Part shown: piece after piece, positions 37,240 through 49,100 of the stretch
How the letters are laid out: every line of letters starts with the position of its first letter
How positions within the stretch are numbered: the stretch's first letter is position 1
Assembly (NCBI GenBank): GCA_001414345.1
Contig: LLCB01000005.1
Location: forward strand, 403,265-467,264
Direction of reading: 5' to 3'
DNA length: 64,000 bases
Origin: Hymenoscyphus infarciens
Lineage: Eukaryota; Ascomycota; Leotiomycetes; Helotiales; Helotiaceae
The notes under the pieces: generated by a model
What the model was told of the DNA's origin: nothing
Database searches by the model: none
Seen by the model: only the letters and a program-made list of their open reading frames with translations
Position numbers and translations under genes: made by a program

Positions 37240-38614
37240 ACCAGCTAGTTTGCGGGAATTTGAAATTTATATAGAAGTTTATTTCCAGCTCTTCGTGACC
37301 TACAAATAGCCGGGAAAAAGGACAAACTACTCATAAATAGAATTCGGAACAAAAGTGGCTTACAAAAGAATCGAATCATCGAAGCCATTGGAGATCAACC
37401 AATTCCCAAATTCCAGTCCTCACATCTGGTGCATGATCTTCCCTCGGGTACTCACAGCTTCAGACAACGACTTGATGTCCATCCCCCTTTCCCAACATCG
37501 GTTTTCACTCCTCCGACCGGGCCAAAGTTTAGAAACCATGTCCCTTGATGACACTGAACACCAATTGAAGTTTAGTAATGAGACTATGGTATCTGAAATG
37601 GTCTTAGCATTTCGTGCTAGCTTAATCTAGCTGGTCGTACCTGGACCTCCTACTAACTAATGAATTTCATAAAGAAGTAATAGATGTGAGAAAGGGTTAA
37701 AGGTAAACCGGGAATGGAGTTTAGAAGGTCTTCTCATTGATAGGTTAATGTCACATTGTGTCACCTAAGCTCGGGCTCAGTGGAGTTACAGGGGGGTGGT
37801 TCAGGCGCACCAGTATATATTAGTATATAAGGCCTCATGCTCACCCTCTTCAAACAACAAGCTTTTAACACTCAATCAATACTTCAATACTCTTTTGCCT
37901 ACTTAAACCTCCCTGTTTTATGCTCTACATATTACGCGGCAGTTAATTGTGAATAGCTCAAAATTTCTATTTCTGGGTAGCCCAGGATTAGGTGTCAAAA
38001 AGGCTTGCTCTTTGCAGTTAACCTACAAATAGCCGATGAAACCCCTTCCATTTATAGGTAACCCAGGGAGTAGCTGTAGAAAGTCTAGCTATTCACGGAT
38101 TAACTATGAATAGCTTTACCTTACAATTTTGGGGTCGCCTTGGAAAAAGTATGGCAATTTTGTCCCTTTTCACGAGTCAACTGTGAATAGCAATTTGTAA
38201 GCTACCTACGTATTGTCAGAGATGGGGGGGGGGGGGGGGGGTTCTGGAGAGGGCTTACAGGCCATTACCGCCTACGAGGCTACGAATGGCTGAAATCCAA
38301 AGTAGTCATGGATAGAGCTATTGTTCTACAGATAACTATGTAGAAACTTGGTAGTTTGAGATGTCGATTCTAACCGGGATGGTAAAGGGGTCACATGGGG
38401 CTTATCCCCATCTTCTCACTCTCATTAATTATGACCGCTAGATGGTCATGATTTCTAATTCCTTGATCAGTTGCCTAAATTATTTGCTCTACTGAAGTGG
38501 TAACATAGAAAAGCACATATAAACACCCAAAGGCAACTGACTAGAAACCTAAAATACAGGAGCATCTCTCCTTATGCACTATCTTGTTTCACTTTGTCCC
38601 CAGCAGGGCTTGCT
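37240..38614. other. Left flank of the cluster: degenerate short-motif repeats and a poly-G tract
   Basis: No convincing gene lies here. Degenerate copies of short motifs recur: CTACAAATAGCC (37312 and 38030), TGTGAATAGC (37950 and 38172), CTATTTCTGGGTAGCC (37966), and an imperfect palindrome AGCTATTCAC...ACTATGAATAGCT at about 38084-38113. An 18-G run lies at 38224-38241. Related motifs recur at 53,600-53,960 on the other side of the cluster. A 90-codon frame at 37355-37630 starts with GTG and resembles nothing known. Confidence 0.55.
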
Positions 38615-40706
38615 CTAAAACCGTGGCCGAATGAGAACCTTCAACCATGGGCTGGGTAAAATATTTGTTCCCAAAGAAAGTGATGGATTACTATCTGCAT
38701 TAACAAGCTGGAGATCAAAATTCAACAAAAGATAGACCATTGTCATCTTGGCGATGTTTGAGACGTAGAATCTGCCAGGACTACGGTTTATCAAAATAGA
38801 CAGTCAGTCGTCTTTCTAATATGAATACTGAATGTTGAGAACTCTACATACCAGGTGCGTCCAACAGACCCCCAAAATGGGAATATTGTACTTGGCTGTA
38901 TAAACCGTGACAGAGAAGAAGCAATATCTTCTGTTGTGGTAACGAAGCGGAACCCATCAAATTTCGTCGCATCGTCGTAGTTCTTAGAGTCCAACATCAG
39001 TGCATGTTCTGCAATTTTGATGTAGTTACCAGCCGGGACATATGTTCCGTCGGAAAACGTAAAATCCGACAAGACCTTGCGGTCGGCGCTCCCTACAGCT
39101 GTTAATTCTGGAAAGTGAAAAAAGTCTCAGAGATTGCAATTTACCATTGTCTAATGGGTGATGCCTTGCTGTCTCTTTCAAGAAGCTATCAAGAAGGGGT
39201 GTGTCGAGTTTTGTGTTACTGTATAGTTCTTCTTGGGACATTGAGGAGATCTCTTGCCGGAGAGAGTCCACGTATTCTGGATGCTTGCAGAGTCTATAAA
39301 TTGCGAATGTGGTGAACTGGCTAAGCTTTAGCATCTTTCACTCAAAAGAGGGAGTCTCATTCCACCTACCATGGGCATTTGGAACGCCGCCCCAAACACA
39401 AACCCCAGAGCTCGTTGTGTAATATCTAGTACCGTTGCGTTTTCATCTCTGCGGGGATTGTCTATCAGATGTTCAATGAGTGCAAGCTATAAGTCAGCAA
39501 GTTTTGGTTGAATAAAGGGTTGAAGCAAATCCACTTACTGGTTTTCCGTCTTCCCGAGATTTTCCATGTCCCTCTGAAATTCGGCGGCGGATGATAGTAT
39601 CAATGCATTGGCATAGTCGTTCCTCAGCTCCACTCCATTTCATCAGAAGCTTTCCTACGATACTAAGACTTCTGTCAGGAATGGATTCCAGAAGGCTGAA
39701 AACTTCTACTCACGGGTGTAAGAATGAGGGTATCCGCTGAAGAATTTCGCCGGTGATAACTGCATCCCTCGTATAGAGCGAAGCGTCCCGCCGATTTGCA
39801 GGATCTTTTGCTATTATCTCGTTAGACAATGCATGTCAACTCTTGAAAAGAATACAATATTTACAAAAATCTTCGCCCAGAATAGCGTAGGCATTGACCG
39901 AAATTGCTATCTGATGAGACATGGAGGAAGGCGAAATTTCAATCCACCCTAGAGGTATTAGTTTAATATACCTGTCCTGTGTTCCCTCACCATTTGTGAT
40001 TCGACTTACCATTGATATTGTTCCTTTTTTTGAGTTCGCTGTTGAAGGTGTCCTTGATTATTTGTTGTAAAGCAACTTGCATACGAGGGAGGCTTTTGTG
40101 AAACCCAGACTTGATTGTTGATGTTGACCATATACCATATGGATCTTCTTTCTTGTATGTGAATCCGTGCATTGTGTATTTTGGATAAATCATCTATACT
40201 GACCGTTAGCCATAAATTTCCAGAAGACAGTCAATTGCTCTTGTCAGCATACCTCTGCAATCACTGCAAAAAAAGATAGCTGGGTTCCAGGTGCGTTGTT
40301 CAATTCCTTGATATGCTTCTCGCTCGAAATATAAACATGATAGTTCCGCAACGAAGGAACCGCAAATGGACTGCCTCTCGCCTAATCAAAGTTAGAAATC
40401 AATCAAACTATGATCTATTTCATTGTCAATATATGAACCTTTTTGTATCCTTCCAAGATGATTTTTGGGGAGCTTATTACGCCGTATAAACCAGTAAGCA
40501 AACCACCAAATGGTGTTGGGAAGCCAACAAGATGAAGATTACGCTGCGATAATTAGATTTTGTATTTAACTTTCTTGATTTCGTCAGAAACCTACTGGAC
40601 GACGATATTGGTAGGTTATGAGTAAGGAAACAAATCTCATAAGAAGCCATAACAATGCAATCATAGTTGAGCTTTTGAAAGCTGTCTTTGAACATGTGAG
40701 GTCCAT
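38615..40706 (-). CDS. Cytochrome P450 monooxygenase (class E group IV-like), 11 exons
   Basis: Eleven exons can be spliced in phase to 514 residues: 40706-40596, 40543-40439, 40381-40253, 40193-40010, 39948-39865, 39810-39714, 39662-39539, 39486-39370, 39316-39145, 39107-38852 and 38780-38615. The N-terminus has one membrane anchor (MIALLWLLMRFVSLLI). The K-helix is E365-T-A-R368. The haem ligand Cys460 is created across the last intron in FWGSVGRTCPGRFY; the usual Gly four residues before Cys is Val. The I-helix (FGAAFQMPM then FTTFAIY) lacks the classic acid-Thr pair, as in CYP7/CYP8-like enzymes. One donor, GTTCAT at 40438, is unusual. A divergent 496-bp region separates it from the dehydrogenase gene at 41203, so both may be co-regulated. 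Substrate unknown; a steroid or terpenoid is inferred from context. Confidence 0.87.
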
Positions 40707-41202
40707 ACCAGGCTTCGCACTGTCCCAGAAAAAAAGGGAAATGGTGAAGGTTGGAAATGGTGACATCTCGGGAAGCCAAAAAACAGTATATCAAGTTTTG
40801 ATAATTTGTTAGTGAATGGTCTCTACGAGTCATTTCTAATCTACAACAGGCGAAGCCTAATGTGGATCTTTCCATATCTACCGATGCATGCAAGTCTTGT
40901 TTGGGAAGGTTGTGTTTTGCCGTCGCTCAGCTGTTACCTGCAGTTGCATGACCGTCGTGTGAACCAGGGCTTAGCGCCCACGCCCACCCCTCTTCGCCCT
41001 ATCCACGGAGTTAACTTAATGGAGGTGGGTTGGCTGCCTGGCCCACTTCACCTCCCTTAGGGGTGGTGCATAAACCAACAACACTATATGTTGGAACATT
41101 CGCCCTCCGACCTTCGGTGTTTTTTCCAGCACAATCCAATGCCCCAGAGCATTCAAGAATTCTGTCTTTGACGGAGTTCTTCTCATTCACAAGCTGAACA
41201 CC
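40707..41202. promoter_or_regulatory. Divergent promoter between P450 and ERG26-like gene
   Basis: This shared 496-bp region contains an inverted repeat, GGAGGTG (41021-41027) and CACCTCC (41049-41055), with 21 nt between the arms. Two C-rich boxes of the CCACCCCT type lie nearby (about 40984 and, inverted, 41058). It could be a binding site for a pathway regulator. Confidence 0.4.
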
Positions 41203-42388
41203 ATGGAAACACAACTGATCAACTCTGCCCTCGTTATTGGCGGGTGTGGTTCGCTAGGTCACGGAATTGTGAAACGACTCCTCGAAATCCAGCCTCCTAT
41301 CCCGATTTCGGTTTTTGACCTGAATACAAGACCCAATCGATTTCCCAATGTCAAGTATTATCAAGTAGATATCACAGATAAAAGTCGGGTCAGCGAAGAA
41401 TTTGCCAAAGTAAAGCCACAGGTTGTCTTTCACACTGCCTCTCCTCCACCAGGACTGCCCGATCTTCCTTTTTATATGAAGGTTAACGTTGAGGGTACTC
41501 GGAATCTACTTGAATGTGCCAAGGTAAGCATGAACCTACGTGAGCTCCATATTCTAACCTACAATTTATTCTACACGAAATTTTGTCTATTTCAAAGCTA
41601 ACCGATGTCGTAAATAGGGTCAAGGAACTCAAGCATTTGTACACACATCAAGTGCATCTGTCATACACGATGCAGTATCCGACCTTGTGCTCGCCGATGA
41701 GACAACCCCACTTTGCTACCTCCCCATCCAACAAGAAATCTATTCGCATTCCAAAGCCGTAGCCGATCAACTAGTTCTGGACTCCAATATACCGGGTCAA
41801 TTCTTGACGGGCTGTATTCGACCATCCGGGATGTTTTGTGAAGGTGACCCAACACCTGCAGCATTCGTAGAAAGGGCTGCAGCCGGAAAACTCAAGTACA
41901 ACATTGGCAACGGAAAGAACCTCTTCGATTTCACATATCAGGTCAACTCCATTCATGCTCATCTTTTGCTTGCAGAAGCACTATTAAAGAGTTACATTTC
42001 GCCACCAAGACCAGACATGGTCGCTGGTGGACAGGGGTTTATTATTACCAACGATGAGCCCATATCATTTTGGGAGTTCGGACGCCAACTTGGAGATGCC
42101 GCTGGTTTTCCGACCGATAGGGCGTCGGTGAAATCTATACCGTTGTTAATTGGACTCGCAATGGCTCTTTTTGCAGAGCTGCTCGTTTGGATTACCTCGT
42201 TTGGGAAAAGAAGATCTAGGATGAATAGGGTGGCTATTCGGTACAGTGCCTTGACTAGAACCTACCGTATTGGTAAAGCGAAGAGGGTGTTAGGGTATAG
42301 ACCTTTGGTGAGTCTGAAAGACGGAATTCTCCGAAGTGGGAAGTCTTTCAGCACAGCGTTCGGCACAGCGGGCAAGAAGATGAAGTAG
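41203..42388 (+). CDS. 3-beta-hydroxysteroid dehydrogenase / sterol C4-decarboxylase-like (ERG26 family)
   Basis: Two exons (41203-41523 and 41618-42388) give 363 residues, close to the roughly 350 of fungal Erg26. The N-terminal Rossmann motif is IGGCGSLG (Gly13, Gly16, Gly19) for NAD(P). The catalytic YSHSK (Tyr149, Lys153) follows TSSASV and matches the extended SDR layout. A C-terminal hydrophobic segment (LLIGLAMALFAELLVWITSF) and GYRPLVSLKDGI are typical of membrane-bound members that remove the C4 carboxyl of sterol intermediates while oxidising the 3-hydroxyl. Its place in a P450/FAD/methyltransferase cluster, with an ERG28-like gene nearby, argues for a pathway-specific paralogue rather than the housekeeping enzyme; this is inference. 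Plain 3-beta-hydroxyl oxidation of a triterpenoid is an alternative. Confidence 0.9.
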
Positions 42389-42727
42389 ACCTCAAGGAGG
42401 GTCAGCAACCTTATTTGAATTACTATGTTTTATACTTTTTCTTATCATTGAATTGAATCCAGATGACGAGCGATAATGCTTTCAGACTCCTGAATATTTG
42501 ATTGCATCTTGTATGTGCCACATGATTTTGAAATTTATTGTCAAACTAAAACTCAGAAGTTATTGTTCAGCTGGTGTACAGCAACAAAGGTTTCCATCTA
42601 CATACATGATATCACCAATGGTAAAGCTGTGAGCTACGACGTGTTTGGTGATCAGTTCTGGAAAATACAGTTTCCTTCCAACAACGCTATTCGATGTGAA
42701 TCCCCCAAAACTACCGTTGGCTTTCCA

Positions 42728-43401
42728 TCACCATGAGATGTTCCCAGCCTCACCTCCATCAATCAAACCGCGAAGGAATAGAAAGAGCCCCAAGGCAAGA
42801 ATGTGCACTCTTCCCAGCCACTCTACCGATGTAGTAGAAAAATCAAGAGCAAAGACCATCATAAACAGAGCTCCTCTTGGTGCAACATATTCTTTCGAGG
42901 TGATGTTGTAAGTAGCAGGACGACGTCTTTCCCCGCCGGGTGTTGGATCTTGGGGAAAGAGAGGAATAAAAGCGTAAATGGCGCGTTCGAGAATGAGTAT
43001 AACAAACGTTTGCAGTAAAATCTTGTGATAACTAGGGATTTCGCGGGAGGAGTAAGGCGTACCCAGCGGGGTATTGAGAATCATCAAGGGAAATTCGAAG
43101 GCGTAATCAATTAGGAATAGATACTCGGGTGTTGTGAGAAAATGCCGCTTGCCCACTTGTCTGTTCTTATGGAACATTCCACCCGCAATGTATCGAAAGG
43201 CCGGAGCAAGTAAACCGAAGAAAGTGATAGTCAGTCCTGGGTAGAATCGTGTATGTTAGAATGGCACCAATGGAGGAAGAGATTATTCTTACCCATCGTG
43301 ATACCATCATAGACACAAAAATAATTCCAGGATATCCAGGCATTTTTGAGTTGAGGGTCGAAAAGGCTCCCTTCCCCAGTCCACATTGCACTTTCGGCCA
43401 T
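42728..43401 (-). CDS. Unrecognised multi-span membrane protein
   Basis: Two exons (43401-43293 and 43236-42728) give 205 residues from the ATG reading MAESAMW. There are four or five hydrophobic segments, including CVYDGITMGLTITFFGLLAP, ILLQTFVILILERAIYAF and GRVHILALGLFLFLRG. An aromatic/acidic segment near the start (KNAWISWNYFCVYDG) is followed by a second transmembrane span. The open frame continues 12 codons upstream to a TTG, so an extra 5' exon is possible. The size and hydropathy resemble small membrane-bound terpene cyclases or EBP-like isomerases in general shape only; I recognise no diagnostic motif of either. It runs convergent with the dehydrogenase gene, 339 bp apart. Confidence 0.6.
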
Positions 43402-44375
43402 TTGGAACCCAAGCTGATGTACTGCTAATGTTATCAACGATTACTTCTCTGTGTCTTCTTATTTTGTCCTCGGGGTGAAGGATCTCAGCGACTGTAAGTT
43501 TCTGCGCTCAATTTGGCTGTGAAGGTGGTGGTGGTTCTATGTGGTGTGTGGTGTATTGGCTGTACTCTGGAACAAATAGAAACTGGCACGCATCGGTGCC
43601 GGAAAAATACTTTCCAACTGCACCAATCAAGCAGCATGCAGTTTGACTTTCATTGACCTTCACGTTTACCCAATCGGCCCTATGACCAAATTCCAACACC
43701 CAGAGCCCTTTGAACCGTGGTTTTAGAAGTGTGGCGGGCCACTGCATAGACGAAGCAAGAGGTGAAGCTGTTGGAATCTTATCGTTGGTCCTCTGGATAA
43801 AATTTAATACGACTACGGAGCATATATGTGAGACACACAAGTGGAGCTAGCGCACCGTTAGATTGCTCTTTGGGGGATAATTTTTGTTCTCAGGGTAACT
43901 ACTACGTACGTGATGTTGGTTTGCTTTCAGACCCCTGGTAAGTTGAAGAAAACCTACCTTGTCACCAACCTCCGATTTCCATCGAATCTATATTTTTTCA
44001 AATGACCAGTTCTGTAACACATCCCCATTTCTGCCTCAATGAATGCATTGCATACGGTAACAATACATGTGTCTCAATCATCCTTCCAAAATGTTGGTGT
44101 CCTATACGGGGCATGAGGTCTTCTTCTAGCCCCAAATCTGCAGCAACCAACAAGATAATTTACGTCAAGTTCGCTAGAGAAAAGCAACCAATAATGTATT
44201 TCTGGCACTACTTTGAGCAACAAATCGAGAACTTTGGGGTTCTTGTGTATTGTTAGAGTGACTTGAACTCAATACGTCGAACAACCCACCAATTCATTTC
44301 CTCTTTTACTTTTGCCTTCATCAACAACACTACAATATATTGCATATTGTTCTTGCAACACCACACTACATCATC
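43402..44375. other. Divergent intergenic region
   Basis: About 970 bp lie between two divergently transcribed membrane protein genes. A minus-strand frame of about 110 codons (43508-43840) begins with TTG and has no recognisable domain; it could hold a missed 5' exon. Nothing else is supported. Confidence 0.4.
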
Positions 44376-45570
44376 ATGTCTGTTGCTGGTATACCACCAA
44401 GTATCCTTCAGGAATACCCAGCCATGACGCCACCCGCTGGAACTAAATCTAACTTCAATGATTCACCCTCCCGAAAAGACCTTCTCATAATCCTCAACTC
44501 CATATTCTTGTCTTTGATGGCCATTGCAGTAACGGTTCGATTGTTTGTAAAAGCCAAAATCCTGCGGACCATAGGATGGGACGATTGTAAGTGCTGATTC
44601 GGCTCTAATACTACGCACTTTGTTAATCAAAGAAAGTAGATACTTGCGCTTTCGCGGCACTCTGCTCAACTATACATACAGCGGTTATGATTGATATTAC
44701 CAGTATAGGCTACGGTCGGCACCTGTGGGACATTCGAGCAATAACGCTCCTGGATCATAGAAATGTCCAACGACTCAACTCGATCTCGATAGTCTATCCG
44801 TTCTGCATCTACTTCGTCAAAATCTCTATCTTACTCCAATACATTCGCATATTTGGTGTTGCTCGGCAGGTTCGCATTGCCGCGTGGTTTGGAATAGGGC
44901 TATTTACGATCTTCTACTTGGCATATGCCGGTGTCCAAATAGCCAGTCTGGTAATGTGTTTGTCGACAGACTCAGTCAAAAATGGATTGTGCAGAGACGT
45001 ATACGCTCTCACGATTTTCCAAGGAGTGTTCAACGTCATTTCCGACTTCTATGTATTCCTCATTCCCATTAGATCAATTATCAAGCTCCAAGTCACCAAA
45101 CGCCAAAGGGTTGGGTTGTTGTTCATTTTTCTGGCAGGTCTCGTTGCCTGTGTTGTCTCTGTTGTCCGTCTGATTGTCACAGCTTTGACATTGAACCTCT
45201 CAGACAAACTCTGGAATGCTTCGTTGTGTTCGACATTTACGTAAGTCTAAAAATGAGACTCTCAATCCAATCACCTTTTCTAATAACGCCTTGAAGTATT
45301 ATTGAAATCAACCTTGCAATCATTGCTGCTTGTATGTCGACCGTACCAGGTTTTCTTGCAAAAACAAAGTTGTATGGTTCAACAATATACAAAAGTCTCC
45401 GCACGAAAATATTCTCCTCGCGCACGACTACTTCAAAAACTGATGGTCAGACGGAGGGAAAAGATTCCTTGTCACCGAAACACCATGATAACAACTACGT
45501 AGAGTTGATGGAGAATTCACACTTTGGGGCTCAAAATCAGAGTTCAGATCAAGTCCCACTTCGTGCCTAG
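44376..45570 (+). CDS. SAT4/rhodopsin-domain seven-span integral membrane protein
   Basis: Three exons (44376-44586, 44640-45240 and 45297-45570) join in phase to 361 residues. The fungal rhodopsin-domain layout is clear. There is a first span (LLIILNSIFLSLMAIAVTVR) ending in GWDDY, then TSIGYGRHLWDI, VYPFCIYFVKISILLQYIRIF, the extracellular loop with paired Cys (MCLSTDSVKNGLC), SDFYVFLIPI, and the last span IIEINLAIIAACMSTVPGFL. The tail is polar and cytosolic. Members of this family are common in Pezizomycotina, often near secondary-metabolite genes. A role in sensing or transport is often assumed but unproven. It is divergent from the unrecognised membrane protein and 623 bp upstream of the FAD enzyme on the same strand. 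Confidence 0.9.
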
Positions 45571-46193
45571 GCAGCTATGGGGAGAACAATTGTATTGCTG
45601 ATAGAGGACGAAGACATAGGAGACGTTGAAATAATGCGAACCGAGACATTTATTGGATGAATGTTGTCTTCCATGAATCGTTCTATTGTATATTATTACT
45701 TCAAATAGAAAACTTTAGACTAATCTTGTTTAATTCTTGCGACTGCTTTCAGGTAGCCGATCTCACTTGCGATGAAATCTCCAATTCATCCTAAAACTAT
45801 CAGATTCTAGTTCCTTGCCAGCGACGATTCAAGTACGATGTAAGGAGCGGGTGTTGAAAAAATCGCTCATTCTAAGCAAGAAAAGACCAGGATTTCTCCC
45901 GCCCTGCTCGTAAAACATTCCACATGTCGGTGCCATCGTTACATGCAGAATCTATTATTGATTCTAACACAAATCCTACCTTCCCTACTTGGGCTGCCAA
46001 TATTGTACTATACCTTTGTTGGTTCATGCAGCTCTATTGGTGGGCTGTGCCTTTAACCGAGACAAGTGAGATCCCATCTCTTCCACGTGGTCTACTGCAT
46101 ACTTTAATCTTGATATTCTATATCATCCACAGAATTCAATTTTACCATCATTTTTCTGTCACAACTTCCTTGATTATCTTTTCAACCGCACCA
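45571..46193. promoter_or_regulatory. Intergenic region with an open hydrophobic frame upstream of the FAD enzyme
   Basis: From an ATG-like start near 45924 a frame stays open into the FAD oxidoreductase start. It encodes hydrophobic stretches such as WAANIVLYLCWFMQLYWWAV and LLHTLILIFYIIHRI. I prefer the later ATG at 46194 because it gives a normal secretion signal; the upstream frame could be an alternative membrane-anchored start or chance. Confidence 0.4.
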
Positions 46194-47884
46194 ATGATTC
46201 ACCCTCTAGCTTCCCATGCCTCATTCGCAGGCTTTTTGATACAGTTGGCTGTGGTAGCCGCTGATAAGACTGCATTGTGTGTATGTATTCCAAGACTCCA
46301 TTTCTGAAAATGAGGTTCATTCTAACAAGCATGCTGTTGCATACAGTGCTCGAAATTATCCCTGGCATTGGGAAAAAACAAAGTCGCATACCCCCGCGAC
46401 GATGCGTATCAGCTTTCATCAACCACTTACTATGCACAACAAGAAGGTGAACTAGCACCTTACTGTTACATTCTGCCATCAAATAGTCTTGATGTATCTG
46501 TGGCTGTTAAAACGCTTGGTGTTTTGAATATCCTGGAAGAAATATGTCCTTTTGCTGTCCGAAGTGGGGGCCACCACACTGTTGCTGGGATCGCTAACAT
46601 CCATGCTGGTGTTACCATTGATCTTGGAAATCTGAATACAACAATTGTGAGTAAGGACAAGAGTCTTATTGAGGTGGGCGCAGGTGCTAGATGGAATGCA
46701 GTCTATGCAACTCTGGTTCCTATGGGACTGGCTGCACTGGGTGGCCGAGTGGGAGATATTGGTGTTGGTGGCTTTCTTTCCGGAGGTAAATAACGATTCT
46801 CTGTTTGTCTCGCACCTTCCACAAAGTCTTAACTCTAATCACACGAATAGGAGGAATATCATACTTTGGTGGGCAGTACGGTTTTGGATGTGACATGGTC
46901 CAGAACTTTGAACTCGTTCTTGCCGGGGGCCAAATTGTAAACGCCAACGTTAGAGAGAACCAGGATCTCTTCCAGGCCCTGAAAGGTGGCTCCAACAACT
47001 TTGGAATAATTACTCGCTTCGACCTCAAAACATTCAAGCTTGGTCAGTACTTTGGGGGCTTCAATTACTACTATGGAAATCAAAGTGTACAGTTGCTTGA
47101 AGCCTTCGCTTCATTTGCTAGCAATCCGAACTTTGACGACAAAGCTGCTATCATAACGAGTGCCGTGTACAGTAGTACCCAAGGATTTGTCACAACCTGC
47201 ATCTTTACATACACCGAGGAAGTTATGAACCCTCCTGTGTTTGACAACTTGACTTCAGCGGCAACACCTATTGTATCCAACTTGCGAATATCGAATCTTT
47301 CAGACTTTTCAGGCACGCTCGGTGTTAACCAACCAAACAACCTCCGGTAAGTTATTTATCATCCTCCAACACTCTGTTTGCATATTTATGCCATGTATAG
47401 GGAGACCTCAATTACTGCTACCGTAAAAGCAAAAGAATCTCTTTTGGGGCAGATATATTTGCTGTGGAGTGCGACAATCCCTGCTTTACAGTCGGCTGAA
47501 AACCTCATTTACGCTATGACATTCCAGCCTCTTCCAGTAAACATGCTAAAAGCCGGTGCCCGTAATGGTGGAAATTCCCTTGGGATAGATTCGTCCGAGC
47601 CTCTTATAGTCATCGGGCTCACGGCCCAGTACACTTCAATCGGATCAGATGGGATCATGGAATCCACCACTCGGGAACTTTTCAAGTCCATTGAAGATTT
47701 GGCTCGGAAGGCTGACGCGTTCAATTTCTGGACATATCTTAATTATGCAGACGTCAGTCAGAAGGTAATAACATCGTATGGTCCAAAAAATGTGGAGAGA
47801 TTGAAGGCAGTGAGTAAGCGAGTTGACCCTTTTGGGTTTTTCCAGAAGGTCCAGCCTGGGGGGTTCAAGCTTTCAGGGTCCTAG
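46194..47884 (+). CDS. Berberine bridge enzyme-type FAD-linked oxidoreductase
   Basis: Four exons (46194-46280, 46347-46785, 46851-47346 and 47401-47884) join in phase to 501 residues. A signal peptide ([13 protein letters not shown]) precedes a Cys pair and the family start [12 protein letters not shown]. The FAD domain shows [10 protein letters not shown] with His105 as the expected 8-alpha-histidyl FAD ligand, then GARWNAVY and [19 protein letters not shown]. The second, cysteinyl, FAD link found in plant enzymes is absent, so the flavin is probably mono-covalent. [19 protein letters not shown] and the C-terminal [18 protein letters not shown] are also typical. Such enzymes perform two-electron oxidations, often late in fungal metabolite pathways. 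The 3' end faces the methyltransferase gene at 188 bp. Confidence 0.93.
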
Positions 47885-48072
47885 TGCCACCACGGCGAAC
47901 TTGCAAAAGCAACAAGAGTTCAAAGTATGGGGAATAGACCTTTGAAACTTTGAACTTCGGGCGGCACAGTTTCTCTAGGGAACATTATTTCTATCCCGTC
48001 CTTTGAATAAAGACATGAAAGGTCCATTTGTTTTCTCACAGAAAACAGGTAATTTAGAAAAGCAAAAATGAC

Positions 48073-49100
48073 TCATACTGATTTTCCGTCTGTTTCAACT
48101 GCCCCCACTATTCTGACCGAGTACCATAACAACTTCTGCTGATAGCCTGTGAAGAAATTCCCGCCACCTTGTTCCGTTGCGAACTTTGCCTCACTATCTC
48201 TACTTTCATACTCGGCAAAGATGCTCAATGTTACCCCGCACTCCGTTGCCACCAATTTCCAAAGCCGGATGAAACTTTCCCTATCGTGCCTATAGACGCT
48301 TTTTTTGACCCCTTCAGGAACGAATGGTGGCTTTACCCAATGCTCCCCTGCTTCAAGGCTACCGCATAACCCTCCCATCAACCAACTTCCCGCCCCCCGT
48401 GCCAACTGTAGCATTTTTCTGCACGCTAGAGCCTGGGTGTTCCAATCAAAGCTATGCAGGAACATTGTGGAAGTGATAACGTCCTGAGAGTGCACCAAGT
48501 CGGATATGCCCGAATCATCCGAAAATAGATCGGCTTCCCTAAAACGGCCAGAAAACCGGCTTGCATCTAAGAAGAAGTCATGACCGATTTTTTCGAAAGC
48601 CAAAAATACATCGGCGCCTAGAAGTTGAAAGGGCGCAATTCCATCAAACACTAGCTTACGCAGATCTTGACCGAAGCAGGTTCCAATATCGATGAGGGTG
48701 GGGTAACTCGGAAGTTCATATGCCTTCATGTGTACGAGAAGCTGTTGGTAATAGGGGTGGTTAGACAGCCCCAGTGTCAGAAACCAAAACTCGCCAATAC
48801 ATGGGAATGGAAATATTTCCCAGGCCTCGTCCCTCTTGGGTTGACTTGTTAGAAAGTAGTGCAAGTTGAGGAGAAATGTCTACTTACCAGTTTGTGGATA
48901 TGCCTTTCTACATCAGCTGGCTGAACCTCGCTATATGTTTCCAGAAGTTCCCGACATTCTGGAGTAAGTCTAGATCTGAAAGACTCTTGGTACCAAGGAT
49001 ATCCCTTGGATCTTGAAACATTCCTTTCAATCTTCAAAGGAGACTGTCTTGTGTCGTTTTCGTTACACGAACGGGTGTCTTGACTTGCAGTGGATGCCAT
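48073..49100 (-). CDS. SAM-dependent methyltransferase of the fungal meroterpenoid-cluster type
   Basis: Two exons (49100-48888 and 48834-48073) join in phase 0 to 324 residues. The conserved entry motif RDEAWEIFPFPCIGEFWFL is followed by YYQQLLVHMK and the SAM-binding LIDIGTCFGQDLRKLVFDG (residues of about 118-136). Next come LLGADVF, then the acidic strand end ADLFSDDSG and TMFLHSFDWNTQ. This order is the one I know from methyltransferases of DMOA-type meroterpenoid clusters (Trt5/AusD-like), which methyl-esterify a carboxylate or methylate a hydroxyl. The N-terminus is longer than usual, with about 70 polar residues. The acceptor AAG|AGG was chosen because it restores the family junction; AAG|TCA would break the frame. 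Confidence 0.88.

Noticed and set aside
37355..37630. 90-codon frame left of the cluster
   Set aside because: It begins with GTG, lies amid repeat motifs and matches no family; at best a remnant exon.
43508..43840. 110-codon minus-strand frame
   Set aside because: It starts with TTG and I could not splice it in phase to the membrane protein downstream with clear sites.
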